In this document: positions 32,263 through 47,526 of the stretch, one piece after another
Position numbering within the stretch: the stretch's first letter is position 1
How the letters are laid out: the number at the start of each line of letters is the position of its first letter
Source of the DNA: an uncultured Myxococcales bacterium
GTDB taxonomy: Bacteria; Myxococcota_A; UBA9042
DNA: 64,000 bases
Reading direction: 5' to 3'
Assembly: GCA_903924465.1 (NCBI GenBank)
Contig: CAIYBN010000054.1
Coordinates: 62,001 to 126,000 of the forward strand
Program-made: the position numbers and the translations under genes
Notes under the pieces: generated by a model
The model's database searches: none
What the model was told of the DNA's origin: nothing
What the model saw: only the letters and a program-made list of their open reading frames with translations

Positions 32263-35200
32263 ATGACGCTGAGGCGGATGGCAGGCCAGCATCAACGGAC
32301 AGCACGTGCCTTCGGGATCGTGTGGGCTGGACTTTCGCTGCTGACCGGCTGTTTGGGAGATTTCGCGACGCAGGATCAGTTGTTGGCGCGTCTGGACGCG
32401 ATCCAATCCGACGCAGAACTTGCCGATGGTGACGCAGGCGCCGGAACCGACAGCGACGGAACGACGGACGCTCGGCTCGACGGCGATGCGGTGTTGGACG
32501 AAGGGGCCGACGCGAGCGACGACACGACGGATCCCGACGCTTTGGATTCGGGCGATGGCGACGTGGGCACCGGCGATGTGCCGTTGACCTGTCCCGCCGC
32601 GCCGGGCTGTTCTTGCAAGGACGGCAGCAAATGCGCCAGCGGTGTCTGCCTCACCGTCGTCGATTTCACCGCGCCGGACCTGAACAAGGCGTGTGCGACG
32701 CCGTGCATCAAGGGGCAAACGTGTGGCGATCCGGACACCGTCTGCGCCGCCGTGGATGTCAGTCCGACCCAGCAGAACTGGGTCTGCGTGGCCAAATGGG
32801 AGACGCTTTGCGACCCGTGCGTCACCAGCGCGGCGTGCGTGCATGCCGGCCAGCCCGGCGCGGCATGTCTGAATTTCGGCGCGTCTGGAAACTACTGCGG
32901 CACACCGTGCACGTCCGCCACGGACTGCGCCAGCGGCTTTGACTGCAAGCTGATGACGTCCGTGGAGGGCACGCAACTGCTGCAGGGGCAATGTGTGCCC
33001 ATCGCCGCGGACGGCGGTACTGGTCCAGGCGAATGCACCTGCAGCAACGTCGCGTTGCACAAGAAGCTGTCTACGAGCTGTTACGTGCCCAGCTACGAAG
33101 CGGGCGGCGCGCTCGTCGGCAAGTGCATGGGCGCACGGGTTTGCGACGTCGACGCCCTCACGGCTTGCAGCGCGCCGAAACCCAAGGAGGAGGTCTGCGA
33201 TACGTTTGACAACGACTGCGACGGCCTCATCGACGAAGGCACGTGCGATGACGGCAAGCCCTGCACGACGGACTTCTGCGCGGGTCCAGCCGATTGCACG
33301 CACACGTCGCTGGACGGCAACGCGTGCGACGACGGGAGCGCGTGCACGCTGAACGATGTCTGTGTGCAAGAAATCTGCACGGGCACCAGCAAAGTCTGTG
33401 TTGGCAGCGCCTGCGTCGCGGTCCAATGCGATGCCGCGGACGGTTCCTGTGAGTCCACGCTGAAGGCGGACACATCGCCGTGCGACGATGGCAACGCATG
33501 CACAACCGGCGACATGTGTCTGGCCGGCAACTGTTCCGGCGGCAGCGTCGTGTGCGACGACGCGAACCCGTGCACCAACGACAGCTGCACGCCCAAGGGC
33601 GGCTGTGCCCACGACCCGAACACCTCGCTTTGCAATGACAACAGCGCGTGCACTGACTTTGACCAGTGCACAAATGGCGTCTGCATCGGCGTGGCCAAAG
33701 TCGGCGGCTGCTCAGACGCCAACCCGTGCACGGACGACTCGTGCGACGCCACCAGCGGCTGCGTCCACCTCGCCAACAGCGCCACGTGCAGCGACGGCAA
33801 CGCCTGCACGAATGGCGATTTCTGCCAGGCTGGACAATGCGCGCCCGGCATCAACGAATGCACCTGCGCGCAGGACGTCGACTGCAAAGCCAAGGAAGAC
33901 GGGAACGCGTGCAATGGCACGTTGTTCTGCGACACATCTGCCGTGCCTTTCCAGTGCCAGGTCAAGGTGTCCACGATCGTGGCATGCACGCCGAGCAGCA
34001 ATCCGTGCGCCACCACCGCGTGCGTGCCGGCCACCGGCGCGTGCGTCGACTCGGCCGTCACGGACGGGACAACCTGTGACGCCGACGGCAACGTGTGCAC
34101 GGTCGGCGACGCCTGCTCGAGCGGCACGTGCACCGCGGGTCCAACGACCATTTGCAACGACGGCAACGTCTGCACGGACGACGCGTGCGACAGCAAGATT
34201 GGCTGCATCAAGACCGCCAACACCGCGCCATGCAGCGACGGCAACGCCTGCACCGTCGCCGATCAGTGCCAGGGCGGCGCGTGCGTCTCCGGCTCCGCCA
34301 TCACGTGCCAGACGATCGTGTGCCAGTCCGACATCTGCGATCCGACCACCGGCCAGTGCGTGGCCAGCCCGATCCTCGGCCCTTGCGATGACGGCAGCCC
34401 CTGCACCGTCGGCGACTTCTGCCAGAGCGGCGCCTGCCAGTCAGGGACTCCGACGCAGTGCATGTCGGCGACCAAGTGCGCGACGGGCGTGTGCGAGCCA
34501 ACCACGGGCAACTGCGCGTTTACCCAAGTTGTGTGCGACGACGGCAATCCCTGCACCATTGATTCCTGTGCCTCCACGACCGGCTGCGTGTTCACGCCCA
34601 AATCGTGCGACGACAACAACGCCTGCACCGTGGACACCTGCGACGGCAATACCGGCGCTTGCGTCACGACACCGTTGAACTGCGATGACGGCAACGTGTG
34701 CACCGCCGACAGCTGCAACAGCAAAACGGGCTGCGTGGCGACGAACGTCAGCACCGGAACCCTTTGCTCCAGCAACAGTCAGGTCTGCGTGTCGGGCAAG
34801 TGCATGACGCCGTTCGCTTCACCTCCCGCGTCCCAGGGCGGCGTTTCCGGCGGCATCGCGCACACCTGCGTGCGCGCGTGGGGCGGCGGCGAAATCTGCT
34901 GGGGCGCGGGGCTTCAAGGCCAACTGGGCGATGGAACCGGCGGCAGTCACCCGTACCCCGTCGCCGTCACCAACATGGCGGCCGTCCTCGATTCCGACTG
35001 CGGAAGCGCCTTCAGCTGCGCGATTCGCGGCACGACCAACACCACCCGCTGCTGGGGCGCGAACGCGTCCGGCCAGTTGGGCAATGGCTCGACCGCGCCG
35101 AGCAACACACCCGTCGACGTCGCCAGCAGTTCGACCGCACCGGCGACGCCGATCCGCATCACCACCGGCGGCGTATTTGCCTGCGAGCTGCTGACCTCAC

Positions 35201-35916
35201 ACAAGATTTGGTGCTGGGGCGACAACAGTCACCAGCAGCTGGGCGGCGGCGTGTTGGCCATACTCACGGCAAATTCCAAAGTGCCCGTGGCTGTCGGCAA
35301 CTTGACGAACGTCACCGCGCTCGCGGCGGGCACAGCGCATGCCTGTGCAGTCCAGAACGGCAACGTGTTCTGTTGGGGCCAGAACAAGGACGGCCAGTGT
35401 GGCCAGACAGGCACGGGCGACGTGAACACCCCGACGCAGGTGGGCTCCTTGGCCAGCGTGACCGCGGTCGCTGCCGGCGATGACTTCAGTTGTGCGCTGA
35501 GCAGCGGCAGCGTTTGGTGCTGGGGCAACAACCAGCGCGGCCAGTTGGCCAACGGCGTGGCGAGCGCCGGCGGCCCGACGCCCGTGCAGATTGGTGTCAC
35601 CAGCACCACCGACATCGCCGCCGGTTTTGGCCACGCCTGCGCCCGCAACAGCCTGGGCGGCTTGGCTTGCTGGGGTCGCAACGACTCGGGCCAGGTCGGC
35701 AACGGCAACCAGACGGACGCGCTCAGCCCCGCCACCGTGCCAGGTATCAGCAACGTGTACCGCATCGGCGCGGGCGACTACCACAGCTGTGCGGTCCGGC
35801 AGGACGGCAGCGTCTGGTGTTGGGGCAGCAACGTGAGCGGCGCGTTGGGCTTGAACAACGGCTCAGAGAAGCCCGTGCTCGTGCCGAGCCAGGTCGTCGG
35901 CAGTTCCCCCAAATGA
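32263..35916 (+). CDS. Giant surface lipoprotein with CTDC repeats and C-terminal RCC1-like propeller
   Basis: About 1217 residues. A signal and lipobox (GLSLLTGC) are followed by an Asp/Gly-rich spacer. The middle (~residues 100-855) is a long array of Cys-rich modules with the pattern CDDGNPCTxDxC, matching the slime-mold (Dictyostelium) CTDC repeat, with a MopE-like CDTFDNDCDGLIDEG motif inside. The C-terminal ~360 residues are RCC1-type beta-propeller repeats: WGAGLQGQLGDG, WGANASGQLGNGS, WGDNSHQQLGGG, WGQNKDGQCGQTG, WGNNQRGQLANG, WGRNDSGQVGNG and WGSNVSGALGLN. The start is ATG 32263; a GTG at 32209 would add 18 residues before a second Met. Likely secreted and disulfide-stabilized. Its stop overlaps the cutA start. 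Confidence 0.85.
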   Translation: MTLRRMAGQHQRTARAFGIVWAGLSLLTGCLGDFATQDQLLARLDAIQSDAELADGDAGAGTDSDGTTDARLDGDAVLDEGADASDDTTDPDALDSGDGDVGTGDVPLTCPAAPGCSCKDGSKCASGVCLTVVDFTAPDLNKACATPCIKGQTCGDPDTVCAAVDVSPTQQNWVCVAKWETLCDPCVTSAACVHAGQPGAACLNFGASGNYCGTPCTSATDCASGFDCKLMTSVEGTQLLQGQCVPIAADGGTGPGECTCSNVALHKKLSTSCYVPSYEAGGALVGKCMGARVCDVDALTACSAPKPKEEVCDTFDNDCDGLIDEGTCDDGKPCTTDFCAGPADCTHTSLDGNACDDGSACTLNDVCVQEICTGTSKVCVGSACVAVQCDAADGSCESTLKADTSPCDDGNACTTGDMCLAGNCSGGSVVCDDANPCTNDSCTPKGGCAHDPNTSLCNDNSACTDFDQCTNGVCIGVAKVGGCSDANPCTDDSCDATSGCVHLANSATCSDGNACTNGDFCQAGQCAPGINECTCAQDVDCKAKEDGNACNGTLFCDTSAVPFQCQVKVSTIVACTPSSNPCATTACVPATGACVDSAVTDGTTCDADGNVCTVGDACSSGTCTAGPTTICNDGNVCTDDACDSKIGCIKTANTAPCSDGNACTVADQCQGGACVSGSAITCQTIVCQSDICDPTTGQCVASPILGPCDDGSPCTVGDFCQSGACQSGTPTQCMSATKCATGVCEPTTGNCAFTQVVCDDGNPCTIDSCASTTGCVFTPKSCDDNNACTVDTCDGNTGACVTTPLNCDDGNVCTADSCNSKTGCVATNVSTGTLCSSNSQVCVSGKCMTPFASPPASQGGVSGGIAHTCVRAWGGGEICWGAGLQGQLGDGTGGSHPYPVAVTNMAAVLDSDCGSAFSCAIRGTTNTTRCWGANASGQLGNGSTAPSNTPVDVASSSTAPATPIRITTGGVFACELLTSHKIWCWGDNSHQQLGGGVLAILTANSKVPVAVGNLTNVTALAAGTAHACAVQNGNVFCWGQNKDGQCGQTGTGDVNTPTQVGSLASVTAVAAGDDFSCALSSGSVWCWGNNQRGQLANGVASAGGPTPVQIGVTSTTDIAAGFGHACARNSLGGLACWGRNDSGQVGNGNQTDALSPATVPGISNVYRIGAGDYHSCAVRQDGSVWCWGSNVSGALGLNNGSEKPVLVPSQVVGSSPK

Positions 35917-36299
35917 CAACGCTCTGTGTTGTGCTGACCTCCTGTCCGCCGGATCGGGCGGACGCCATCGCTGCGCATCTCATCGACGGCCATTTCGCCG
36001 CGTGCGTGAGCGTTGTGCCGGGCGCTGTGAGTACCTATCGGTGGCAAGGCCAACTGCAGCGGGAGACGGAGGCGTTGTTGCTGGTCAAGGTGCCGCAACC
36101 GTCGCTGGAACGCTGTCTGGCGGCGCTCACCGCGGTGCATCCTTACGCGGTGCCCGAGCTTGTGGTGCTCGCGGCGCAGGATGTCAATGCCAGCTACTTG
36201 GCGTGGGCGATGGCGATGACTGCGGTGGAGCCGATCGCGGCGCTGTCAGGAGCCAAGCCCAAACGCCGTCGCGGCCGGACGACGAAAGCGCCGCAGTGA
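35913..36299 (+). CDS. cutA: CutA1-like divalent-cation tolerance protein
   Basis: A 128-residue protein of the CutA1 family, trimeric cytoplasmic proteins with a ferredoxin-like fold. Characteristic segments are CPPDRADAIAAHLIDGHFAACVSVVPGAVSTYRWQG, EALLLVKVP and HPYAVPELVVL. The C-terminus extends ~20 residues beyond the usual length and ends in a basic KPKRRRGRTTKA tail. ATG at 35913 overlaps the TGA of the RCC1 lipoprotein gene by 4 bases, so it is translationally coupled to it, an unexpected pairing. Role unclear; metal tolerance is the historical assignment. Confidence 0.9.
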   Translation: MTTLCVVLTSCPPDRADAIAAHLIDGHFAACVSVVPGAVSTYRWQGQLQRETEALLLVKVPQPSLERCLAALTAVHPYAVPELVVLAAQDVNASYLAWAMAMTAVEPIAALSGAKPKRRRGRTTKAPQ

Positions 36300-36348
36300 T
36301 GGACGAGTGACGGCGGGTTGGCCGAGTCGTCAGCGACGTTAGCCTGCA

Positions 36349-42603
<6,255 letters not shown>

Positions 42604-42827
42604 CGGGGGCTCCTTTTCTGCTCGGATAGGCGCCGGGTCGCCGTGCAACTTTACACTCTGGATGGGGCGGCACCCACAGTCAAGTCGGAGTTGCGCAGCC
42701 ACCCGATGTCTTGACGAAATGCAGCAATTTCCGTTCGAGCCCGCGCTGGAGTGAGGCCGCCGCGTGGCGAGGATTCGGACGCTGTCCAAGGCGCATCAAG
42801 TGGGTGCAGATCCACGCCGGGCGCCGA

Positions 42828-43919
42828 TCACTTCTCGGTTTTGCGCCCGCCAAGCAGCTTGGAGAGCCACGATTGCGGCTGTTCCTTCTTCAAGTTCACC
42901 TTGGAATGTGCGCCGCTCGACGCCCGCCGGGCATTGGACGTGCCAATGCTCGCCTCCAGGTCCGCCAGAACCGCGCGTGCATCCTGTCGCTGGTCCAACA
43001 TGCGCTTTTCCCGCAGCGCGTCGGCGTGATTGGGCTGCAGATTCAAGCAGATCTGCAAATTACGCATCCGATGATGGGCTTCCCCGTGGAGCTTGTGCCA
43101 GATCGACAAATGGTAGGCCGCTTGCGCGTGATAAGGCGTGTTGGCGTGTTGCGTCGCGACTTCATTCCAGAGTTGTTTGGCCCGCTCCAAGCGCACTTCC
43201 TCCGCGATCGCACCGTTGTTGAAGATCGCGGAACCCAAAAGGACTTTGCAATCGGCGATCGAATCGGCTGAATCGAGCGCGGGCAGGGCGAGCTGCAGCG
43301 ACTCCTGCGCGCTCGCCCAGTCTCGGCGACTCAGCAGCAGGCGCGCAGCATTCAGGTGCGCGCGCGCCGCCTCCGCCGAAACCGGGGCCGTGTGCGTGGG
43401 CGACGAAGCGCGTGAAGTCGGACCTGACGGCGTCGTAGGCGACGGCGCGGAATGGCCCGTGGTGGCAATTGGCCTGTGCACGGGCGTCACGTTGGTCATC
43501 TGAAGCGGCCGCGGCACATCGCGCGGCGTGGGCAGAATGGGCAGGATCTGCGAGAGCTGCCGCGGAGCGCCAACGAAGTCGACAACCGGTTGGACGCCAC
43601 TCACGCGCCGCGTGGAATTCTGTGCCTGCCACAGCGCCTGGACATAGCTGCGCCGCCGGCTCGGATCCGCCAACGTGGCGTGCGCGGCGGCAAGGGCCTG
43701 GAGCGCGCGGACTGCTTGGCCGCGCAGGTGCGGGTCCACTTGGAAATGTGGCTGGTCCGGACGCACGAGCTTGGCGAGTCGAAAGTACGCGTCCCGCAAT
43801 TCGTCCGGTCCCACGTCGGGCGGAACCTGGAGGAGCGCGAAATGGTCAACGTTCGCGTTCAGCGCCGCCAAGACAGCTTGGACGGCAGCGATGGCGTCAT
43901 CGGGCGAAGGATCGGCCAT
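42828..43919 (-). CDS. Degenerate J-domain protein with TPR-like C-terminal half
   Basis: A 363-residue cytoplasmic protein. The first ~95 residues form a J-domain-like fold: HFALLQVPPDVGPDELRDAYFRLAKLVRPDQPHFQ. The invariant HPD loop, needed to stimulate DnaK, reads RPD (Arg53-Asp55), so the chaperone activity is probably lost or changed. A Pro/Thr/Ser-rich linker (~110-190) leads to a TPR-like helical region (HLNAARLLLSRRDWASAQESLQLA, RAKQLWNEVATQHANTPYHAQAAYHLSIW). It ends in a basic tail. J-TPR proteins with altered HPD are common in Myxococcota, with poorly known roles. Sits between the MopE-repeat gene and the GH25 gene on the same strand. Confidence 0.75.
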   Translation of the reverse strand: MADPSPDDAIAAVQAVLAALNANVDHFALLQVPPDVGPDELRDAYFRLAKLVRPDQPHFQVDPHLRGQAVRALQALAAAHATLADPSRRRSYVQALWQAQNSTRRVSGVQPVVDFVGAPRQLSQILPILPTPRDVPRPLQMTNVTPVHRPIATTGHSAPSPTTPSGPTSRASSPTHTAPVSAEAARAHLNAARLLLSRRDWASAQESLQLALPALDSADSIADCKVLLGSAIFNNGAIAEEVRLERAKQLWNEVATQHANTPYHAQAAYHLSIWHKLHGEAHHRMRNLQICLNLQPNHADALREKRMLDQRQDARAVLADLEASIGTSNARRASSGAHSKVNLKKEQPQSWLSKLLGGRKTEK

Positions 43920-44048
43920 GGTGGCAGCCTGTCACGGTCAAGCCCCACGCCGACCGTGCTCACAGATTAGCGCCGGCGGAACGCGTCCGCAATTGCAAAC
44001 TTTGCGCAGACGCGCGATTCAAGCCGAACGGACGGAAATGCCCCAGGA

Positions 44049-46649
44049 TCAAGCGACGTTGGTTGATGCGGCCCGGCGTCGCAGGGCCAAGCCTGCGCCG
44101 ACCAGCAGCGCCCACCAGCCGACGCTGTTCTCTGGAGAATCTGCGTGCGGCCGTGCGGAACAACCGCCGCTTTGGCTGACGCCGCCCGCGCCAACCTTGC
44201 CTGTGGACACGTCATTCCCGCCGCTGACAAAGCTGATGTCGCTGCCGTTCTTCAGGTCGGGCGCTGGACTGGCGTCGTTCTGTGCTCCGGAATCTTCGCC
44301 CGGCGCCGTGGCGTCGTTTGCCGCGGCGTCGCTGGGGCTGCCGGCATCAGCGGTCACATTGCCGCTGCACGCTCCGGCGTTGCAGGTTTGCCCGTTGGGG
44401 CACCCGCAGTCTGCCGAGCAATTTCCGCAGGTTTCGCTGCCGCTGCACGTGCCGTCGCCGCAGACGGTGACGCATTGGTTATTTTGGCAGCCCAGCCCGG
44501 TTGCGCAGGCACAGTCGGCGCAGCACGTGGCGGCGGATTCGCTGGCGCCGCACTGGCCGTCGCCGCAGAAGCCCGGTGTCTTGCAGCCGCCCGCCGTGCA
44601 GTTCTGGCCGCTGGGACAGCCGCAATCGCCGCAGCAACTGGCTTTGGTTTCGCCGGCGTCGCACGTGCCGTTGCCGCAGCTCGGCGGAAACTGGCAGACG
44701 CCGCTGTTGCATTGGAGGCCCGTGCCGCAGCCGCAGTCGGCGGCGCAGGAGCCGCAGTCCTCGTTCATTTCACACACGCCATTGCCGCACGGGTTGGGCG
44801 GCGCGCCGCAGTCCGCTGCGCAGGTGGTGCTGGACTCGCCGCTCTCGCATTTGCCATTGCCGCAGACCGCTGTGGAAACGCAGGAGCCGGCCTGGCACGT
44901 GCTGCCGCTGCCGCACGCCTGGGTGACGGACCACTCCAGGCACCCATCGCCGTTGGTGTCGCCGCACGTCTGGACGCCGTTGCCGCTGCATTGCTTGCTG
45001 CCGGCGCTGGAACACTGGTTGCTGCACGTGCTGGCGCAGCTTCCCGCGGAACAGCTCTGGCCGTTGGTGCACGTGCTGACGAGCTTGACCTCGTTGCCGC
45101 AGGTGTCGACCTGCCACACGTCGTTGCCGTTGCAGCCGTTGCTCACGTTCGGGACGCACCAGACGCCGCTGGCGCCGCAGTGGGTGCCGCTGGGGCAGCC
45201 GTTGGCGCACGCGACCGAGCAGAAGGTGATGGTGCCCGCAGTGTCCCACCAGCGGCAGTCGAGGCCGGGGGCGCATTCGTCGTGGTTGGGACACGGGTCG
45301 CAACTGCCGCCCACGCCCTGGCACGCGCCCGCGACGCACGCGAGGCCGCTGCCGCACGTCCCGCACAGCGCGGTTCCGCCACAGCCGTCGCTCCAGTTGC
45401 CGCAGGTCTTGCCGAGGTCCGTGCACTGGCTCGCAACGCATTTGGCTTGGCAAACGCCGGCCTGGCAGGTTTCTGCGGTGGCGCAGTTGCTTGAGCAGTC
45501 CAACGTGCCGCCGCAGCCGTTGTCGAGGCTGGCGCCGCACGCGCCGGGAAAGTCGCCGCAGGTAGCTGGCACGCAGGTGCACGGACCGGGAATGGCCTTG
45601 TCGAAACTGTAGGCGCCGGCGACATTGGCGTAAAGTTTGAGAAAGTAGGCCCCGGAGGCTTGGCTGACCGAGCACGCGCAGCCGGTACTGCCGTTGTAGG
45701 CGTCGTTGCGCACGTAGCCTTCGGCGCCACCTGGCGTCAGTTCCGTGCCGGCGCTGTTCAGAATGGCGCAGCTGCAGTCGAAGCTGCTGCTGTTGGCGAC
45801 AACCGTGGCGTTGAAGGCGCCGCAGCCGGAAAACGAGAAGTAATCGGTGTCGCCGGTGGCGCACGACGTGCCGGAATAGGTCGTGTTGCTGGTGACGGCT
45901 TTGGCGGTGCCGATGGTGTCGAAGACGGTCGCGCAGGCGGGCGCGCCGTTGTCGGCGAAGGCCTGCAAGGAGGCGAGGTCGCCGTTCCACTCGTCCATGT
46001 CGCAGCCGGCGATGCCGGAATTGGCTGCGGTGCCGGCATCAGAGAACTGCCAAATCACCCAGTCGGTCCAGGCTTGGGGAATGGTGGCGCAGCAGTTGGA
46101 GCAGTAATTGCTCGTCCACAACGGCAAGCTGGACTGCGCGGTGCTGACCACGGACGGGTCCCAGAACCACGCGCCAGTGTAGATGATGGGCGTCACGCCG
46201 AGCTTGCCCTTGACGTAGCTCACCCACTGCGCGACGGCCGTCTCCACTTGCGCCGGCGTCAGGCCACCGCTGGCTTCGACATCCAGCGTCGGCGGCAGCA
46301 TGCCCGCCTGCATCGGGCCCATCTTGCTTAGCAGCAAATCCGCCTGCGCGATAACGTCCTGCGCGGGTCGGAAGAACTGGTAGGCGCCCACGATGAAGCC
46401 GGCTTTCTTCATCGCCGGCCAGTACGTGTCAAATTTGGAATCTGGCGTGTTCACGCCGTCGCTGACACGGGCAATGACGAACTTTTGGCCCGTCGCCGCG
46501 ACGCTGGCCCAGTTGATGGTGCCTTGGTAGTAGGAAACGTCGATGCCCGGCGTCGTCGTGCCTTTGGGACAAACTTTGCCCCATGCCGTTGTCGGAGCCA
46601 TCAGCAGCAGGACAAGCAGCAGCCAAGCGCGCAGCAGTTCTGGTTTCAT
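44049..46649 (-). CDS. Secreted GH25 lysozyme with Cys-rich modules and MYXO-CTERM-like anchor
   Basis: An 866-residue exported muramidase. A signal peptide (LLLVLLLMAPTTAWG) is followed by a GH25 (Chalaropsis-type) lysozyme domain, residues ~32-225: GIDVSYYQG with Asp37, FVIARVSDG, GAYQFFRP and the catalytic pair in PPTLDVEA (Asp123 and Glu125), and WQFSD. Residues ~240-350 look like a beta-sandwich module. Residues ~360-770 are small Cys-rich modules (CGNGVCEMNEDCGSC, CGDGQCGASESAATCC). The C-terminus has a Cys, a hydrophobic helix (GWWALLVGAGLAL) and RRR, as in MYXO-CTERM sorting tails. It likely cleaves peptidoglycan of other bacteria at the cell surface. ATG 46649 overlaps the stop of the upstream gene. 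Confidence 0.85.
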   Translation of the reverse strand: MKPELLRAWLLLVLLLMAPTTAWGKVCPKGTTTPGIDVSYYQGTINWASVAATGQKFVIARVSDGVNTPDSKFDTYWPAMKKAGFIVGAYQFFRPAQDVIAQADLLLSKMGPMQAGMLPPTLDVEASGGLTPAQVETAVAQWVSYVKGKLGVTPIIYTGAWFWDPSVVSTAQSSLPLWTSNYCSNCCATIPQAWTDWVIWQFSDAGTAANSGIAGCDMDEWNGDLASLQAFADNGAPACATVFDTIGTAKAVTSNTTYSGTSCATGDTDYFSFSGCGAFNATVVANSSSFDCSCAILNSAGTELTPGGAEGYVRNDAYNGSTGCACSVSQASGAYFLKLYANVAGAYSFDKAIPGPCTCVPATCGDFPGACGASLDNGCGGTLDCSSNCATAETCQAGVCQAKCVASQCTDLGKTCGNWSDGCGGTALCGTCGSGLACVAGACQGVGGSCDPCPNHDECAPGLDCRWWDTAGTITFCSVACANGCPSGTHCGASGVWCVPNVSNGCNGNDVWQVDTCGNEVKLVSTCTNGQSCSAGSCASTCSNQCSSAGSKQCSGNGVQTCGDTNGDGCLEWSVTQACGSGSTCQAGSCVSTAVCGNGKCESGESSTTCAADCGAPPNPCGNGVCEMNEDCGSCAADCGCGTGLQCNSGVCQFPPSCGNGTCDAGETKASCCGDCGCPSGQNCTAGGCKTPGFCGDGQCGASESAATCCADCACATGLGCQNNQCVTVCGDGTCSGSETCGNCSADCGCPNGQTCNAGACSGNVTADAGSPSDAAANDATAPGEDSGAQNDASPAPDLKNGSDISFVSGGNDVSTGKVGAGGVSQSGGCSARPHADSPENSVGWWALLVGAGLALRRRAASTNVA

Positions 46650-47239
46650 CGCGCGGCTCCTGGCTGCTTGCCGTCCGGTCGCACGCGCATTGCCCGCACT
46701 TCGTCCAGTCTGAAGGCCTTATCGACGGAAAAATCTGCAGTCCATTCAAGACCATCGTTGGTCTTTCGCAGAAATAGCATCACGCGATCGCCAGGGACAG
46801 GTTCGCGATGCACTTGGCCGACGTAGCGATCGGTGACGAATTCCGGACACTGGCTCTTGCCACCGCAGCGCTTGGCCGCTTGCCAGCGTGCGCGCCAGTG
46901 CGCTTCATCCACCCGCAGCAGGGACGGCGCGCTGCCGCGCAAGGTTTCGACGCGCTGGTACAGCCGAATCAGGCGACGAAACGGCTCCATCGGCCGGCCA
47001 TTCGCCGCACGCACGGAAAGTTCCGTGGTTTCAGTGCGATCCAAGACTTGCGCGACCACTACGACGTCGCTTTCCTGCCATGCGGTGGGCAAATCGATTT
47101 CGCGCGGCGGATTGGCTTGAGCTTGGACGGCCGCGGACAGCATCAGCGCCAAAACCATCCCCAAGCGGCACACGTTCACGTGACGGCGTGGCGGCCTTGT
47201 GCTCCAACTCGGCATTGCAACTGGCGTTCCTGCTCGCAT
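46646..47239 (-). CDS. Secreted protein of unknown function, coupled to the GH25 lysozyme
   Basis: A 197-residue protein. A signal-type segment (LGMVLALMLSAAVQAQA) follows a ~28-residue N-terminal extension. The remainder is one compact beta-rich domain: DLPTAWQESDVVVVAQVLDRTETTELSVRA, VETLRGSAPSLLRVDE and GDRVMLFLRKTNDGLEW; the pattern of VVVAQV and GDRVMLFL recalls small secreted NTR/OB-like domains seen in actinobacterial and myxobacterial lipoproteins. A Cys pair (CGGKSQC) is present. The start ATG 47239 has GGAGG at ideal spacing. Its TGA overlaps the ATG of the lysozyme gene (ATGA), so it may be an accessory or immunity-type protein; this is inference. Confidence 0.6.
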   Translation of the reverse strand: MRAGTPVAMPSWSTRPPRRHVNVCRLGMVLALMLSAAVQAQANPPREIDLPTAWQESDVVVVAQVLDRTETTELSVRAANGRPMEPFRRLIRLYQRVETLRGSAPSLLRVDEAHWRARWQAAKRCGGKSQCPEFVTDRYVGQVHREPVPGDRVMLFLRKTNDGLEWTADFSVDKAFRLDEVRAMRVRPDGKQPGAAR

Positions 47240-47526
47240 CCGTCCTCCAACCAGCGCCCATGGCTTCGTGCCGCACACGCTGGCGAGTGTGCCCGGTCTG
47301 GCAGGACCGTCAAGCGTCGGGAATGGCTTTGATTCGCCTGTGTTGACGGCTTCGCAGCCGCCGGTCGTGCGCGGTCTGCTCCGCCTCCACCAGGCGGTCC
47401 CGGGGATATTGCGATAGAAGCATCTGATTTCAGAAGATATACGTCGCTTGACCCGACGAAGCGCCGCGGTCACACTGGATTGCGCCATTGCGGTCGTCCC
47501 CGCGGGCGCACACCGGCGGGAGGCCT

